From Kitasatospora aureofaciens (lineage in GTDB: Bacteria; Actinomycetota; Actinomycetes; Streptomycetales; Streptomycetaceae), in NCBI GenBank assembly GCA_000720845.1, contig JODU01000021.1, positions 62,001-126,000 of the forward strand: DNA of 64,000 nt, read 5' to 3'. This document shows, one piece after another, positions 24,710-55,043 of this stretch (within the stretch, counting starts at the first letter, position 1; each line of letters opens with the position of its first letter). The notes beneath the pieces were generated by a model, which ran no database searches, had not been told where the DNA came from, and saw only the letters and a list, made by a program, of their open reading frames with translations. The position numbers and the translations under genes are program-made.

Positions 24710-25951
24710 TCACCAGGTGACCGGCAGTTCCTTGACGCCGTGGATGCCGAACAGGTGGTGCCAGAACGGCACGTCGGCCGCGGGGACGGCGAGCCGCAGT
24801 CCGGGCAGCCGGTCGAACAGCCGGCCCACGGTGACCTGAAGCTCGATGCGGGCCAGGGACTGTCCGGGGCACTGGTGGGGGCCGTGGCCGAAGGCCAGCT
24901 GGCCGCGGGCGGTGCGGGTCACGTCGAAGCGGTCGGGGTCGGGGAAGACGTCGGCGTCCCGGTTGGCCGTCGCCAGCTGGCACACGACGCCCTCCCCCGC
25001 GCGCACGGTCTGCTCCCCGATGGTGACGTCCTCGGTGGCGATCCGGTTCATGCCGATCTGCATGGCCGTCTGGTGCCGCAGCAGTTCGTCCACCGCGCCC
25101 GGCAGCAGCGCCGGGTCGGCGCGCAGGGCGGCCAGTTGGTCCGGGTTCTCCAGCAGCAGCATGGTGCCGGTGCCGATCATGGTCGCGGTGGTGTGGTGGC
25201 CGGCGGCGAGCAGCAGCCAGGCGATGACGGCGACCTCGGCGCGGTCCAGCAGTCCGGGGGTGACCTGTTCGACCAGAAGCCGGCTGATCAGGTCGTCGCC
25301 GGGCTGCTTCTCCTTGGCCGCCACCACCCCCTCGAGATGGTGGAGGATGTCGTCCTTGGCCCGCAGCGTCTCCTCGGGTGTGCTGCGGCCGTTGATGAGG
25401 ACCCGGGTGCGGGACTCGAACAGCGGGCTGTCCTCGGCCGGCACCCCGAGCAGCTCGCACACGACGGTGGACGGCACGGGGTAGGCGAGTTCCTCCATGA
25501 GGTCGAGCGGGCCGCCCCGCTCCTCCATCAGGTCCAGGCGGTGGTCCACGATCTGCTCGATCCGGGACCGCAGTTCCTCCGCCCTGCGGCCGGTGAAGTC
25601 CCTGGCGAGCATCCGGCGGTAGCGCAGGTGCTCGGCGCCGTCGAGCCGGGGGAAGGTGCCCTTGAGGACCTGGGGCACGGGCCGGGGGAACATCCGCGGG
25701 AAGTCCGGGTGGGCGCTGTCGGCGCTGAAGCGGGGGTCGTCCAGCACGGCCCGTACGTCCCGGTGCCGGGTGACCACGCGCGCCCGCTGGCCGCTGGGCA
25801 GGGTGACCCGGGCGAACGGGTCCTCGGCCTGGAACCGGCGGTATCCGGGCGGCGGGTCGAAGGGGCAGCCCGGTGCCTTCTCCTGCGGGAAGGCGGGCGG
25901 TTCGGCATCGGCGTCCCGCAGCGGTCCGGTGTTGTCGGTCGTGTCCGTCAT
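24710..25951 (-). CDS. Cytochrome P450
   Basis: A 413-residue bacterial class I P450. The heme-binding loop FGHGPHQCPGQSLAR is near residue 350, the I-helix LLLAAGHHTTATM near 240 (His-His in place of the more common Glu/Asp-Asp pair before Thr), and the K-helix ELLRH near 283. It needs external ferredoxin and reductase, not encoded nearby. It probably tailors the polyketide after release. It is co-directional with the lyase gene downstream. A copy of the cluster palindrome lies 81 bp upstream of the ATG, which suggests its own promoter under cluster control. Confidence 0.92.
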   Translation of the reverse strand: MTDTTDNTGPLRDADAEPPAFPQEKAPGCPFDPPPGYRRFQAEDPFARVTLPSGQRARVVTRHRDVRAVLDDPRFSADSAHPDFPRMFPRPVPQVLKGTFPRLDGAEHLRYRRMLARDFTGRRAEELRSRIEQIVDHRLDLMEERGGPLDLMEELAYPVPSTVVCELLGVPAEDSPLFESRTRVLINGRSTPEETLRAKDDILHHLEGVVAAKEKQPGDDLISRLLVEQVTPGLLDRAEVAVIAWLLLAAGHHTTATMIGTGTMLLLENPDQLAALRADPALLPGAVDELLRHQTAMQIGMNRIATEDVTIGEQTVRAGEGVVCQLATANRDADVFPDPDRFDVTRTARGQLAFGHGPHQCPGQSLARIELQVTVGRLFDRLPGLRLAVPAADVPFWHHLFGIHGVKELPVTW

Positions 25952-26031
25952 AGGAAACCCTTCCCTCGCTGCCACCATCGGCCCGCTCCCGGCACGGGTT
26001 GCGACCCTACGTTCCGGCGCTGCCCCGGTTC

Positions 26032-26047
26032 TGTTCACTTCTGAGCA
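26032..26047. promoter_or_regulatory. Cluster palindrome, copy 1
   Basis: TGTTCA-CTTC-TGAGCA, in the 118-bp gap between the decarboxylative KS gene and the P450 gene, 81-96 bases upstream of the P450 start. Near-palindromic, with N4 spacing. It is one of four intergenic copies in the window and a candidate operator for the Crp/Fnr protein at 22686. Confidence 0.6.
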
Positions 26048-26069
26048 TCGGCGCTGTCGACGGCTCGGC

Positions 26070-27371
26070 TCAGGCGTCCGGATGGGCCAGCACGACGGCG
26101 GTGTTGATGCCGCCGAAGCCGAATCCGTTCGAGAGCACGAAGCCGCCGGAAGCGCGCCGCGGCTCGTCGCGCACGAAGCGCAGACCGGCGTCGACGGGCT
26201 CGCGAAGACCGGGGTCGGGGTGCACGAACCCGGCCCGCAGTTGCAGTACGGCGGCCACGGCCTCGACCACGCCGGCGGCGCTGAGGCAGTGCCCGGAGAG
26301 TGTCTTGGTCGCGTTGATCCAGGGACCCTCGTCGCCCGCTCCGAAGACCTTGCGCAGGGCGTCGGCCTCGGTCCGGTCGCCCAGTGGCGACCCGGTGCCG
26401 TGGGCGCTGACCCAGCCGATGTCCGCCGCGCCCACGCCCGCCCGTGCGAGTGCCCCGGACATGGCCCGTGCCTCTCCGTCCACGGACGGGTCGGCCAGGT
26501 GGTTGCCGTCCAGGACGACGGCGCCGCCCGCGATCCGGGCCAGGGCGGGCGCGCCGCGGAGCCGGGCACAGGCGGCGGTCTCCAGGACCACGCAGGCCGC
26601 CGCCTGCCCGGGGTGGAAGCCCCGGTGGCCGGTGTCGAACGGCGCCGGGGGGTGCGGGGGCGCGCCGTCCGCCGGGGCCATCGCGCCGAGCGTGAGGAAG
26701 CCGCGGGTCTGCAGCCGCGACAGCCGGGTCATGGCGCCCACGACGAGGCACACGTCGGCGGCCCCGGCGGTGAGCATCCGGGCGCCGTGGACGAGGGCGA
26801 GGTTGCCGCTCGCCGAGGCGCCGCCGACCGTGCAGCCCTCGCCCCGCAGGCCCAGGACGCGGCTGAGCGTGGCGACGTGATCGGTGTCCTGGTGCTGCAG
26901 GGCGTAACGGGCGGGCAGGTGGGCGGGGTTGCGCTCGGCACGGGCCCGGCCGTCCTCGGTGACCCGCTCCGTCAGGTTGTTGCCGGCCACCGTGACGCCG
27001 ATGCGCTCGGGCGGCGGCGCCGTACGGTCGAGCCCGGCCTCCAGCCATGCCTGGAGCGCGGCGACGACGCCCGCCCGTACCGGGACCGGCGCCCGCAGCA
27101 CGGTCCGCCGGGCCGCGCCGCGCAGGGCGTCGGGCAGGCCGGGCAGCGTCTCCAGGGCTCGGTCGGGTACGTCGTCCGCCGCCAGGTCGGCGGTGAACGC
27201 GGGCCAGGACACGCCCGGCCGGTCCGCGTCGGCGGGTGGGGACGGTGTGCTGAGGGCGCACCGTCCCGAGCGCAGTGCGACGGTCAGGTCCTCGGGGCCG
27301 GCGGCGACGGCGCCGAGCACACCGAGCCCGGTCACCACCACCGCGCTCCCGCCCGCGGCGGGTCCGCTCAC
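26070..27371 (-). CDS. Decarboxylative ketosynthase-like protein (Cys to Ser) of the beta-branching cassette
   Basis: A 433-residue KS-fold protein. The active-site Cys of the usual DTACSSSL block is replaced: the aligned segment here is TVGGASASGN, with Ser at the nucleophile position. The catalytic His pair is intact (SAHGTGSPLGD near residue 310, SGHCLSAAG near 350). This is the pattern of KS homologues in HMG-CoA-synthase cassettes, which decarboxylate malonyl-ACP to acetyl-ACP and do not condense. It is the last gene of the operon, overlapping the donor ACP gene by four bases (GTGA). In leinamycin itself this role belongs to LnmK, which I do not find here, so this cluster should add an acetate-derived methyl branch. 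Confidence 0.88.
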   Translation of the reverse strand: MSGPAAGGSAVVVTGLGVLGAVAAGPEDLTVALRSGRCALSTPSPPADADRPGVSWPAFTADLAADDVPDRALETLPGLPDALRGAARRTVLRAPVPVRAGVVAALQAWLEAGLDRTAPPPERIGVTVAGNNLTERVTEDGRARAERNPAHLPARYALQHQDTDHVATLSRVLGLRGEGCTVGGASASGNLALVHGARMLTAGAADVCLVVGAMTRLSRLQTRGFLTLGAMAPADGAPPHPPAPFDTGHRGFHPGQAAACVVLETAACARLRGAPALARIAGGAVVLDGNHLADPSVDGEARAMSGALARAGVGAADIGWVSAHGTGSPLGDRTEADALRKVFGAGDEGPWINATKTLSGHCLSAAGVVEAVAAVLQLRAGFVHPDPGLREPVDAGLRFVRDEPRRASGGFVLSNGFGFGGINTAVVLAHPDA

Positions 27372-27643
27372 AGCTGCTTGAGCATGAGCGCGGCCAGGGT
27401 GCCGATGTCCATCCCCTGGTGGAACTCGTGCACAGGCACCGCGATGTCCAGTTCCTCCATGGCCAGGGTGACGATCTCGGCCCGGTCGATGCTGTTGCAG
27501 CCCAGTTCGGACAGGGTCCGGTCGGGCGTGAACGAGGCCGGCTCGACCTCCGGCACGATGTCCAGGGTGGTGCGGCGCAGCACCGTCAGGACTCGTTCCT
27601 CGGCGCTGTCGGTGCCGGGGACGCTTGCGTCCGATCCGTTCAC
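27368..27643 (-). CDS. Donor acyl carrier protein of the beta-branching cassette
   Basis: A 91-residue ACP. The phosphopantetheine serine is in LSELGCNSIDRAEI near residue 44; NSID in place of the common LDSL is typical of donor ACPs in HMGS cassettes. It carries malonyl, then acetyl, for attack on a beta-ketoacyl chain by the HMGS. The GTG at 27643 has GGAGGT eight bases upstream and lies 19 bases after the HMGS stop; the longer ORF beginning inside the HMGS gene is rejected. Confidence 0.9.
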   Translation of the reverse strand: MNGSDASVPGTDSAEERVLTVLRRTTLDIVPEVEPASFTPDRTLSELGCNSIDRAEIVTLAMEELDIAVPVHEFHQGMDIGTLAALMLKQL

Positions 27644-27662
27644 TTCGGTTACCTCCGGTTCG

Positions 27663-28894
27663 TCAGATCCACGCGTACTGGCGGTGGTGGTCGCGCACAC
27701 CGGTCAGGGCGAGGAGCTTGGGGCGGTCCACGGCCCGGCGCAGCAGGGCGTCGTAGCGGCCGGGGTCGATGTCGCGGTGCGGGACGGGTCGCAGACAGTC
27801 GGTGTTCTCCGCGAGCAGCGCGGTGTACTCGGCGAAGTCGAGGTCGGCTCGGGCCCGGAGCCGGGGTCCGATGCGTGCCTCGGCGACGGCGGCGGCCGAC
27901 TCGGGGCCGACGACGCCGCTGAAGAACTCCGAGGAGCAGCCGGAACCGTAGGAGAACAGCCCGATGCGGGCGGGGCCGTCGAGCCCGGTGTGGTCGAGGG
28001 CGCTGGCCAGTGCCAGGTAGAGCGAGCCGGAGAAGAGGTTGCCGGTCTGGCCGGGGTGGACCAGGGAGGGCGCGACCCGGCGTTCGAAGTCCTCCGCCAC
28101 GGCGGCGGCGGGGCTGCGGTACAGCTCGCGCAGCAGCCTGCGGTGTGCGGCCCGGACCATGCCGGAGAACGGGGTGTGCAGGGCGAGCAGGTCGAAGGTG
28201 GTCGCGAAGTCGGCGCCCTCCACGCGGGAGCGGTAGTCGGCGAAGCTGCGCGAGAAGCATTCCAGGTAGGCCATGAGCGACCGGTCGGCGTCCGCGATGT
28301 CGAGGTCGGGGCCCGGCCGGGCGGAGTCCAGGGTCTCGAAGGCGTGCACGCCGAACGCGCCCGGATCGGCGGTGAGAACGCGGGGCCGGCCGCCGACGAG
28401 CAGCGCCACGGCTCCGGTGCCGGTGACCGGCTCGGCGTACTGGGCGCGCTCGTCGGCGAGGGACATGTCGGTGGCGACGATGAGCACCTTCGCGCCGGGC
28501 GAGACTCCGGCGGCCAGGTAGCCGACGGCTAGTTGCAGTGCGCCGGTGGCCGCGTAGCAGGCCTGCTTCATCTCCAGCATGCGGCAGGTGGACGGCAGGC
28601 CGAGGTGTTCGTGGACGTAGGAGGCGATGGACTTGCTGTAGTCGATGCCGGACTCGCTGGTGGTGACGAGGAGTTCGATCCGGTCGCGGTCGGCCGGCGG
28701 CATCCGTTCCAGCAGGGGACGTGCGGCGTTGACGGCGTGGGTGACGGGGTCCTCGAAGGGCAGCGCCACCGACCGCCGGTCGGAGGCGACGTTGTCGAAG
28801 CGGCGCGGGTCGAGGCCCCGTCCGTCGAACACCGCGCGGGCGCTGACGGCCGCGCTGCCCGCGTACACGTCCAGGGCCTCGATGCCGTACCCGG

Positions 28895-28898
<4 letters not shown>
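27663..28898 (-). CDS. HMG-CoA synthase homologue for polyketide beta-branching
   Basis: A 411-residue HMGS-family enzyme. It has the acylated Cys in EMKQACYAAT near residue 110 and a conserved His in LALHTPFSGM near 240. A GNLFSGSLYLAL segment typical of the family is near 295. It adds acetyl from the donor ACP to the beta-keto group of a PKS-bound chain, the first step of methyl or methylene branch formation; LnmM of the leinamycin pathway is the counterpart. The ATG at 28898 overlaps the stop of the giant PKS (ATGA), so the cassette is translated behind the PKS. Confidence 0.93.
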
Positions 28899-49953
<21,055 letters not shown>

Positions 49954-49957
<4 letters not shown>

Positions 49958-51624
49958 GGCGTGGCTTCCCCCTCGTGTCCGAGCCGGCGGACGGCGTCCT
50001 CGCGCAGCCGGGTCCGGTCCGTCTTCCCATGGGCGTTCAGTGGTGCCTCGGGCAGCCACCACAGGTGTCGGGGCAGCATGTAGGGCGGCAGCCGGTCGGC
50101 GAGCCGTTCGGCCAGGTGCGTGGTGTCGGGTTCGGCGTCGCCGAGCCGTTCGGCCAGGTGCGTGGTGTCGGGTTCGGCGTCGCCGAGCAGGTAGCCGACG
50201 AGCCGGGTGCCGCCGGGCGCAGAGAGCGCGAACACGACGGCGTCGGTGCCGGACGCGTCGCGCAGGGCCGCCTCCACCTCGCCGACCTCCACCCGGTAGC
50301 CGTTGACCTTCACCTGGGCGTCCGTGCGGCCGAGGTGGACGAAGCCGTGCGGGGTGGCGCGCACCTGGTCCCCGGTGCGGTACCAGCGCCGGCCGCCGTG
50401 CTCCAGGAACCGGCCCGCGTTCTGGGCGGGTTCGAGGTAGCCGCGGAACATCTGGGGTCCGGTCATGACGAGTTCGCCGGTGCCGTCGGCGGGCGAGCCG
50501 TCCGGGCCGAGGAGCATCGCCTCCATCCCGGTGTTCGCGACGCCGATCGGTACAGTGGCGCCGTACCCCGGGTCGGACAGGTCCTGGCCGGGATGCCAGC
50601 GGAACGCGGTGCAGGCGATGGTCAGTTCGGTGGGGCCGTAGATGTTGTCGAGGACGCCGTCGGGCGCGGCGCGCTGCCAGTAGCGTGCGGTGTCCACGTG
50701 CAGGGGCTCACCGGCGAACACGGACTGGCGCAGGCCGGCGAGGCTCCCGGGGGCGAGCCGGTCGGCACGCTGCAGGCCGCGGGCGAGGCTGGGGGTGCTG
50801 TGCCAGACGGTCAGTCCGTACCGGCGCACCCAGCGGGCCGGGTCCAGGGCCTGGAGCCGGGACAGGACGCACACGCACGCCCCACCGGCCCAGGCCGGGA
50901 AGATGTCGCACATGGCCAGGTCGAAGGTGGTCTCGTGGACCTGGCTGAACCGGTCCTCGGGCCGCACGCCGTAGCGGGAGAGCGAGGCGGCGAGGAACGC
51001 CGAGACGTTCCCGTGGCTGACGGGCACGCCCTTCGGGGTGCCGGTGGAGCCGGAGGTGAAGAGGATGTAGGCGAGGTCGTCGGGCGTCCCCGCGGGTGGC
51101 CGCCGGCCGGGCCCGGCGCCGGGCTCGGACAGTTCCTCCGCCGTCAGGACGCGGGCACCGCCGACGGCACTGGGCAGCTTCGCGGGCAGGGCGGTGCGGT
51201 GCGTACCCGGGGCCAGGGCGACGTGGACGGGTGCGGACTCCACGAGGCGGGCCGTCTGCGCCGCCGCGTCCGGGGCGGCGATCACGGCACCGCAGCCCGC
51301 GGCCCGCAGTACGGCGGCGTTGCGGGCCACCGGGTTCTCCGGGTTCAGCGGTACGGCGGGGGCGCCGGCGTGGAGAGCGGCGAGCAGGCCGATGTACGCC
51401 TCGGGGGTCTTGGCGGCGAGCACGGCCACCGGTGCGCCCGGCTCGGCGGCCGCGACGACCGCGGCGGCCCAGGTGCGGGCGAGCGCGTCGACCTCGGTGT
51501 AGGTCCAGTGGCGGTCGAGGATGCGCAGGGCGGGGCCGTCGGGGTTGCGGGCGAGGCCGTCGGCGAACCAGTCCTGGAGCATCCTGGCGGCACCCGGCCG
51601 GGTGCCCGGCGCGCCGGGCGTCAC
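49954..51624 (-). CDS. Free-standing adenylation enzyme (amino acid activating, DltA-like)
   Basis: A 556-residue AMP-forming ligase. Core motifs are in order: FTSGSTGTPKGVPVSHGN, NIYGPTELTIACT, YRTGDQV, GRTDAQVKVNGYRVE and the catalytic lysine in NAHGKTDRTRL near the C-terminus. The pocket segment FDLAMCDIFPAW resembles D-alanine ligases (FDLSVMD in DltA), so alanine is the best guess, matching the alanine-activating LnmQ. It should load the PCP encoded just before it. GTG 51624 overlaps the PCP stop and its own stop overlaps the PKS start, both GTGA. It carries an exact in-frame 42-bp tandem duplication near its C-terminal subdomain. Confidence 0.9.
50101..50184. repeat. Exact 42-bp tandem duplication
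   Basis: Two perfect copies, 50101-50142 and 50143-50184, inside the adenylation gene. Each encodes 14 residues (LGDAEPDTTHLAER). The copies are identical at every base, so the duplication is recent or an assembly artefact. Confidence 0.95.
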
Positions 51625-51875
51625 CGGTCCGCCAGACAGCCGCTGACCACACGCCACAGGTCGGCCGGGGTGGCGAAGCTGGCCGGGGCCAGGGCTCCGT
51701 CGGGGAACTCGATGCCGTAGGCGTCCTCCAGCCGGGCGGACAGTCCGACCATGCCGAGGGAGTCCAGGCCGTGTGCGGGCAGCGGGACGTCGGCGCGCAG
51801 CTCAGCGGTCGGGGGGTAGTCGGTGAGTGCGGCCCTGACCAGCTTCTCGAAGGTCTCGTCCCAGTTCGTCGCCAC
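51621..51875 (-). CDS. Free-standing peptidyl/acyl carrier protein
   Basis: An 84-residue carrier protein with the phosphopantetheine site AHGLDSLGMVGLS near residue 42. It sits first in the long operon, coupled (GTGA overlap) to the adenylation enzyme, and should carry the amino acid starter, like LnmP in leinamycin biosynthesis. The GTG at 51875 starts right before the carrier fold; the longer ORF upstream adds only Arg/Thr-rich residues in the promoter region. Confidence 0.9.
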   Translation of the reverse strand: MATNWDETFEKLVRAALTDYPPTAELRADVPLPAHGLDSLGMVGLSARLEDAYGIEFPDGALAPASFATPADLWRVVSGCLADR

Positions 51876-52190
51876 GGTGCGCCTCGTCCTTCTTGTCGTC
51901 GCCAGGGTGGTGCCGGTGTGCCGGGTGGTCCGTATCGCCGTGCACGCGCGCGGCCGGTTCCGGGAACGGCGCGGAATGGGCGTGCGGGCCCGTTCGAGAG
52001 AAATGCTGCGCGGGGATGCTAACGACGGAATTTCCGTCGCCGCAAGGGCGTCCGGGTAGTTTTTCGGCGTGCGCACTATTGAGCAGAATTCCGGCCCGTA
52101 AAGAGCGGACCATCTGGGTTCTTCTTTTTGTTTTCAGGCCCCGGGAATCGGAAGCTCGGCGGCGCCCCTCGCCACAGGAGGACGTCACGC
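51876..52190. promoter_or_regulatory. Divergent promoter region of the main operons
   Basis: A 315-bp gene-free region between the leftward PCP-ligase-PKS operon and the rightward hydrolase-methyltransferase operon. The part at 52040-52140 is AT-rich for this genome. It should carry promoters for both directions and contains one copy of the cluster palindrome. Confidence 0.7.
52070..52085. promoter_or_regulatory. Cluster palindrome, copy 2
   Basis: TGCGCA-CTAT-TGAGCA, 105 bases upstream of the rightward operon and 195 bases upstream of the leftward operon start codon. Same layout as the copies at 26032, 55821 and 61122. Confidence 0.65.
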
Positions 52191-54245
52191 ATGCCGCAAC
52201 GGGTGCTGATCGCCGGTACGTCGCCGCTCCTCGCCGGCCGGCTCGCCGCCCGTTGCCTGGCGGCCGCGGATGGTGCCGCCGGCACCGAGGTGGTCCTGCT
52301 TTCCGTCGTCCGGTCCCGTCCCGGGGCGCCCGCTCCGGGACGGGAGGAGCTGGCCGGGCTCGTGGCGGAAAGCGGCAGCGGGGCCGAAGGGCCGGACGGG
52401 CTCGACGCGCGGCGGCTGACCGTGGTGTGTGCAGAGCCGGACGGCGTGGACGCCGAGCTGAAGACCTGGCCGGCGGAGCAGGTGTGGTGCGTGGTGCCGG
52501 GCTGGGACCGGTCGCAGGCCCGTGGGGCACGCGCGGACGCCGCGCTGGCCGGCTCGCTGCTCGCCGCGCTGCCCGGCCTCGGGGCCCGCCGCTATGTGCA
52601 GGTGGGCCAGGACCCGGCGCCGGACGACGGCCGGGCGCAGCGGTCCTGCCGGGACCTGGAACGGATGGCCGTGGAGGCGTGCCTGGACGCCGGGGTGTCC
52701 TGGCGGATGCTGCGCACGGCGCCGGTGGTGGACGCGCGGGCCCCGGCGCTGGGTGAGTGCCCGCCGGGCGCCCACCGGTTGCTGTGGGCGCTGGACTCGG
52801 TGCGCGCGGAGGTGGCGGACCGGGTGCCCGACTGGTTCGAGCGGCAACCGCTGCGGGTGGCCGGTGTGGCGGGTCTCGGCCTGCCCCTGCTGACCGCGGA
52901 ACGGGCTGCCGGGGAACTCTGGCGGGCCGGCGCGCCCGGGGACCTGCCCGACGGCTTCTCCTCGGTGCCCCGGCCCGCCCCGGTCCCGCTGACCGACGTG
53001 CTCGCCCGGGCCGGCGCGGTGCACGGCATCGACGTCCGCCCGGTGCCGGACCGCGCGGCGTTCAACGCCGTCGACCGGCTCCTGGACCTCCGCCTGACCG
53101 ACGTACGCCGTCAGGCGGTACGCCTGTGCGGGACGGACGAGGACACGGACTCGGACACGGACACCACCGCGACCGCGACCGCGGAGGCTCCGCTGCCGCC
53201 TCCCGCCGACGGGACCGCCCCCTCGAAGGGCGCCCCCTCCCTCTCCCCCGCCGGGCAGTGGGAGCTGTTCGGCGCGGTCCGGGCCGCTCGGGCGTCGCCG
53301 GACGCGGCGCCGGGCACGGATGGTGGTCTGCGGCGGCGCGTCGTGGACGTGGCGGGGCGGCCGCTGGTGCTGTTCGAGGGCGGGACCGGCGAGGGTCCGC
53401 CCCTCCTGGTGCTGAACGCGCTCGGGCAGGGACCGGGCTTCCTGACCCGGCTGTGCGCCCACCTGGCCCCGCACCACCGCGTCGTCACCTGGCAGGTGCG
53501 CGGCACCGAGCGGGAGGATCCCGCCTGGGGGACCCGGCACCAGCTCGACGACATCGACGCGGTGCTGGAGGCCGTCGGCGCCGAGCGCGCCCATCTCCTC
53601 GGCTGGTGCACCGGCGCCAAGATCGCCACCGCCTTCCAGCAGCACCGTCCGGAGGCCGTCGCCTCCCTGGTGTTCCTGAACGCCACGTTCCGGCAGAACG
53701 ACCGCTGGGACGGCATGGACACCAAGTACGAGTCCGATCTGGCGGCGGTGTGCCGCGCGCTGGACCGCAGGCCGCAGAAGGCCGCGTGGATGCTGGACCT
53801 GCTGGCCCCGGGCGCCGCGGGCGGCTCGGGCAGCCCCGGCGCCCGGGACGCGGGGGTGCTCGGGGTGCTGAGCCGGGCACTCGCCGACGAGGTGCGGCGG
53901 CCCTTCCGGGACGCCGAGGTGCTCGTGCGGTACGCCCGTCAGCTCATGGATCTGTGGCGGCTCGACTCCGCGGCGCAGGCGCCCCGGGTGGCCGTGCCGA
54001 CGCTGTTCGTCTGCTCGGAGTTCGACGGCATCTCCTCTCCCGCCCGGGCCCGCGAGGCCGCGCGCTGCTTCCCGCACGCCCGGTACGCGGAACTGGCCGT
54101 CGCCGGTCACTACGCGCCGCACGACCGCCCCGTCCTGGTGGCGGAGCTGATCACGGAGTTCGTCCGCGCGCCGCGGGAGGTCGCCGATCTCGTGCGGTAC
54201 GCGGAGATCACCTGGCACATCGACACGGAAGGAACTGCGCGGTGA
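52191..54245 (+). CDS. Fusion of an NAD(P)-binding-like domain and an alpha/beta hydrolase
   Basis: A 684-residue two-part protein. The N-terminal ~300 residues (VLIAGTSPLLAGRLAARCL) resemble an NAD-dependent epimerase or reductase fold, but the first loop lacks a clean GxxGxxG. After a Thr/Pro-rich linker (~310-345), residues ~380-665 are an alpha/beta hydrolase. Its nucleophile elbow is GWCTGA with Cys473 in place of Ser; a later acid is in CSEFDG and the His in VAGHYAPHD. A Cys nucleophile is known in dienelactone-hydrolase-type enzymes. The role could be editing, transfer or hydrolysis of a thioester or sulfur-bearing intermediate. The ATG at 52191 has AGGAGG upstream. Coupled by a GTGA overlap to the methyltransferase. 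Confidence 0.75.
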   Translation: MPQRVLIAGTSPLLAGRLAARCLAAADGAAGTEVVLLSVVRSRPGAPAPGREELAGLVAESGSGAEGPDGLDARRLTVVCAEPDGVDAELKTWPAEQVWCVVPGWDRSQARGARADAALAGSLLAALPGLGARRYVQVGQDPAPDDGRAQRSCRDLERMAVEACLDAGVSWRMLRTAPVVDARAPALGECPPGAHRLLWALDSVRAEVADRVPDWFERQPLRVAGVAGLGLPLLTAERAAGELWRAGAPGDLPDGFSSVPRPAPVPLTDVLARAGAVHGIDVRPVPDRAAFNAVDRLLDLRLTDVRRQAVRLCGTDEDTDSDTDTTATATAEAPLPPPADGTAPSKGAPSLSPAGQWELFGAVRAARASPDAAPGTDGGLRRRVVDVAGRPLVLFEGGTGEGPPLLVLNALGQGPGFLTRLCAHLAPHHRVVTWQVRGTEREDPAWGTRHQLDDIDAVLEAVGAERAHLLGWCTGAKIATAFQQHRPEAVASLVFLNATFRQNDRWDGMDTKYESDLAAVCRALDRRPQKAAWMLDLLAPGAAGGSGSPGARDAGVLGVLSRALADEVRRPFRDAEVLVRYARQLMDLWRLDSAAQAPRVAVPTLFVCSEFDGISSPARAREAARCFPHARYAELAVAGHYAPHDRPVLVAELITEFVRAPREVADLVRYAEITWHIDTEGTAR

Positions 54246-54988
54246 CCGAGGCCAAGGCCTTCGACCGGGTCGCGGACGACTACGACCGGATGCGGGGCGG
54301 AATGGAACGCGGCAGACAGGCCGCGGCACAGCTGGCCGGGGACCTGGCTCCGGGCCCGGTGCTCGAGGTGGGCGTCGGCACGGGAATCGTGGCGGCGGGA
54401 CTTGCCGAACTGGGCCACGACGTGCGCGGCGTCGACGTGTCGCCGCCGATGCTGGCACGGGCGGCCGAACGGCTCCCGGGGCGGGTCTGCGTGGGGGACG
54501 CGAGGGCGCTGCCGTTCGCCGACGCCAGCTTCGACAACGTGGTGTTCACCCACGTCCTGCACCTCGTCGGGGACATGCCCCGGGCGTTGCGCGAGACGGC
54601 GCGGGTGCTGCGCCCCGGGGGGCGGCTGCTCGCGGTGCACGGCGATCCCGCCGCCGATCCGGACGAGCTGGTCGCCGTACTGGACCGGCTGGCGGTGCTG
54701 CAGCCGCGGCGCCCCGACACGCCCGAGGGCCTCGACGCGGCGGCGCGGGAGGTGGGGCTGGAGCGGCTGCGGCACGAGTTCGCCGCCGACTACGAGCGGG
54801 CCACGACCCCCCGGCAGCTCCTGGAGAGCCTGGAGCGCCGGCTGCCGCCGTACCTGTGGGACGTCGACGACGACACCTGGGCACGGGTCGTCGAGCCCGC
54901 GCTGGCCGCCCTGCAGGCCCTGCCCGACCAGGACCGTCCCCGGGTGCAGCAGTGGCGCGTGCACCGCAGCGTGTACGTCAGGAGCTGA
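54242..54988 (+). CDS. SAM-dependent methyltransferase (class I)
   Basis: A 248-residue class I methyltransferase of the UbiE/Methyltransf_11 type: motif I VLEVGVGTGIVAAGL near residue 40, the acidic loop VRGVDVSPPML, GDARALPFADASFDNVV, and the post-motif PRALRETARVLRPGGRLL. Its target is not shown. In guangnanmycin-type clusters a methyltransferase caps the hydropersulfide released by the SH domain, so S-methylation is a reasonable hypothesis; O-methylation is equally compatible with the fold. The GTG start overlaps the hydrolase-fusion stop, and the gene converges with the PIG-L gene. Confidence 0.85.
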   Translation: MTEAKAFDRVADDYDRMRGGMERGRQAAAQLAGDLAPGPVLEVGVGTGIVAAGLAELGHDVRGVDVSPPMLARAAERLPGRVCVGDARALPFADASFDNVVFTHVLHLVGDMPRALRETARVLRPGGRLLAVHGDPAADPDELVAVLDRLAVLQPRRPDTPEGLDAAAREVGLERLRHEFAADYERATTPRQLLESLERRLPPYLWDVDDDTWARVVEPALAALQALPDQDRPRVQQWRVHRSVYVRS

Positions 54989-55043
54989 GCCGCCGCGTCC
55001 CCGGCCCGGCGGTGTCCGGACCGGGGGCGTTGGGCCCGGCGGG

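Noticed and set aside
54989..55043. Terminator hairpin between the converging methyltransferase and PIG-L genes
   Set aside because: A GC-rich partial inverted repeat exists but has mismatches and no clear loop; not strong enough to annotate.
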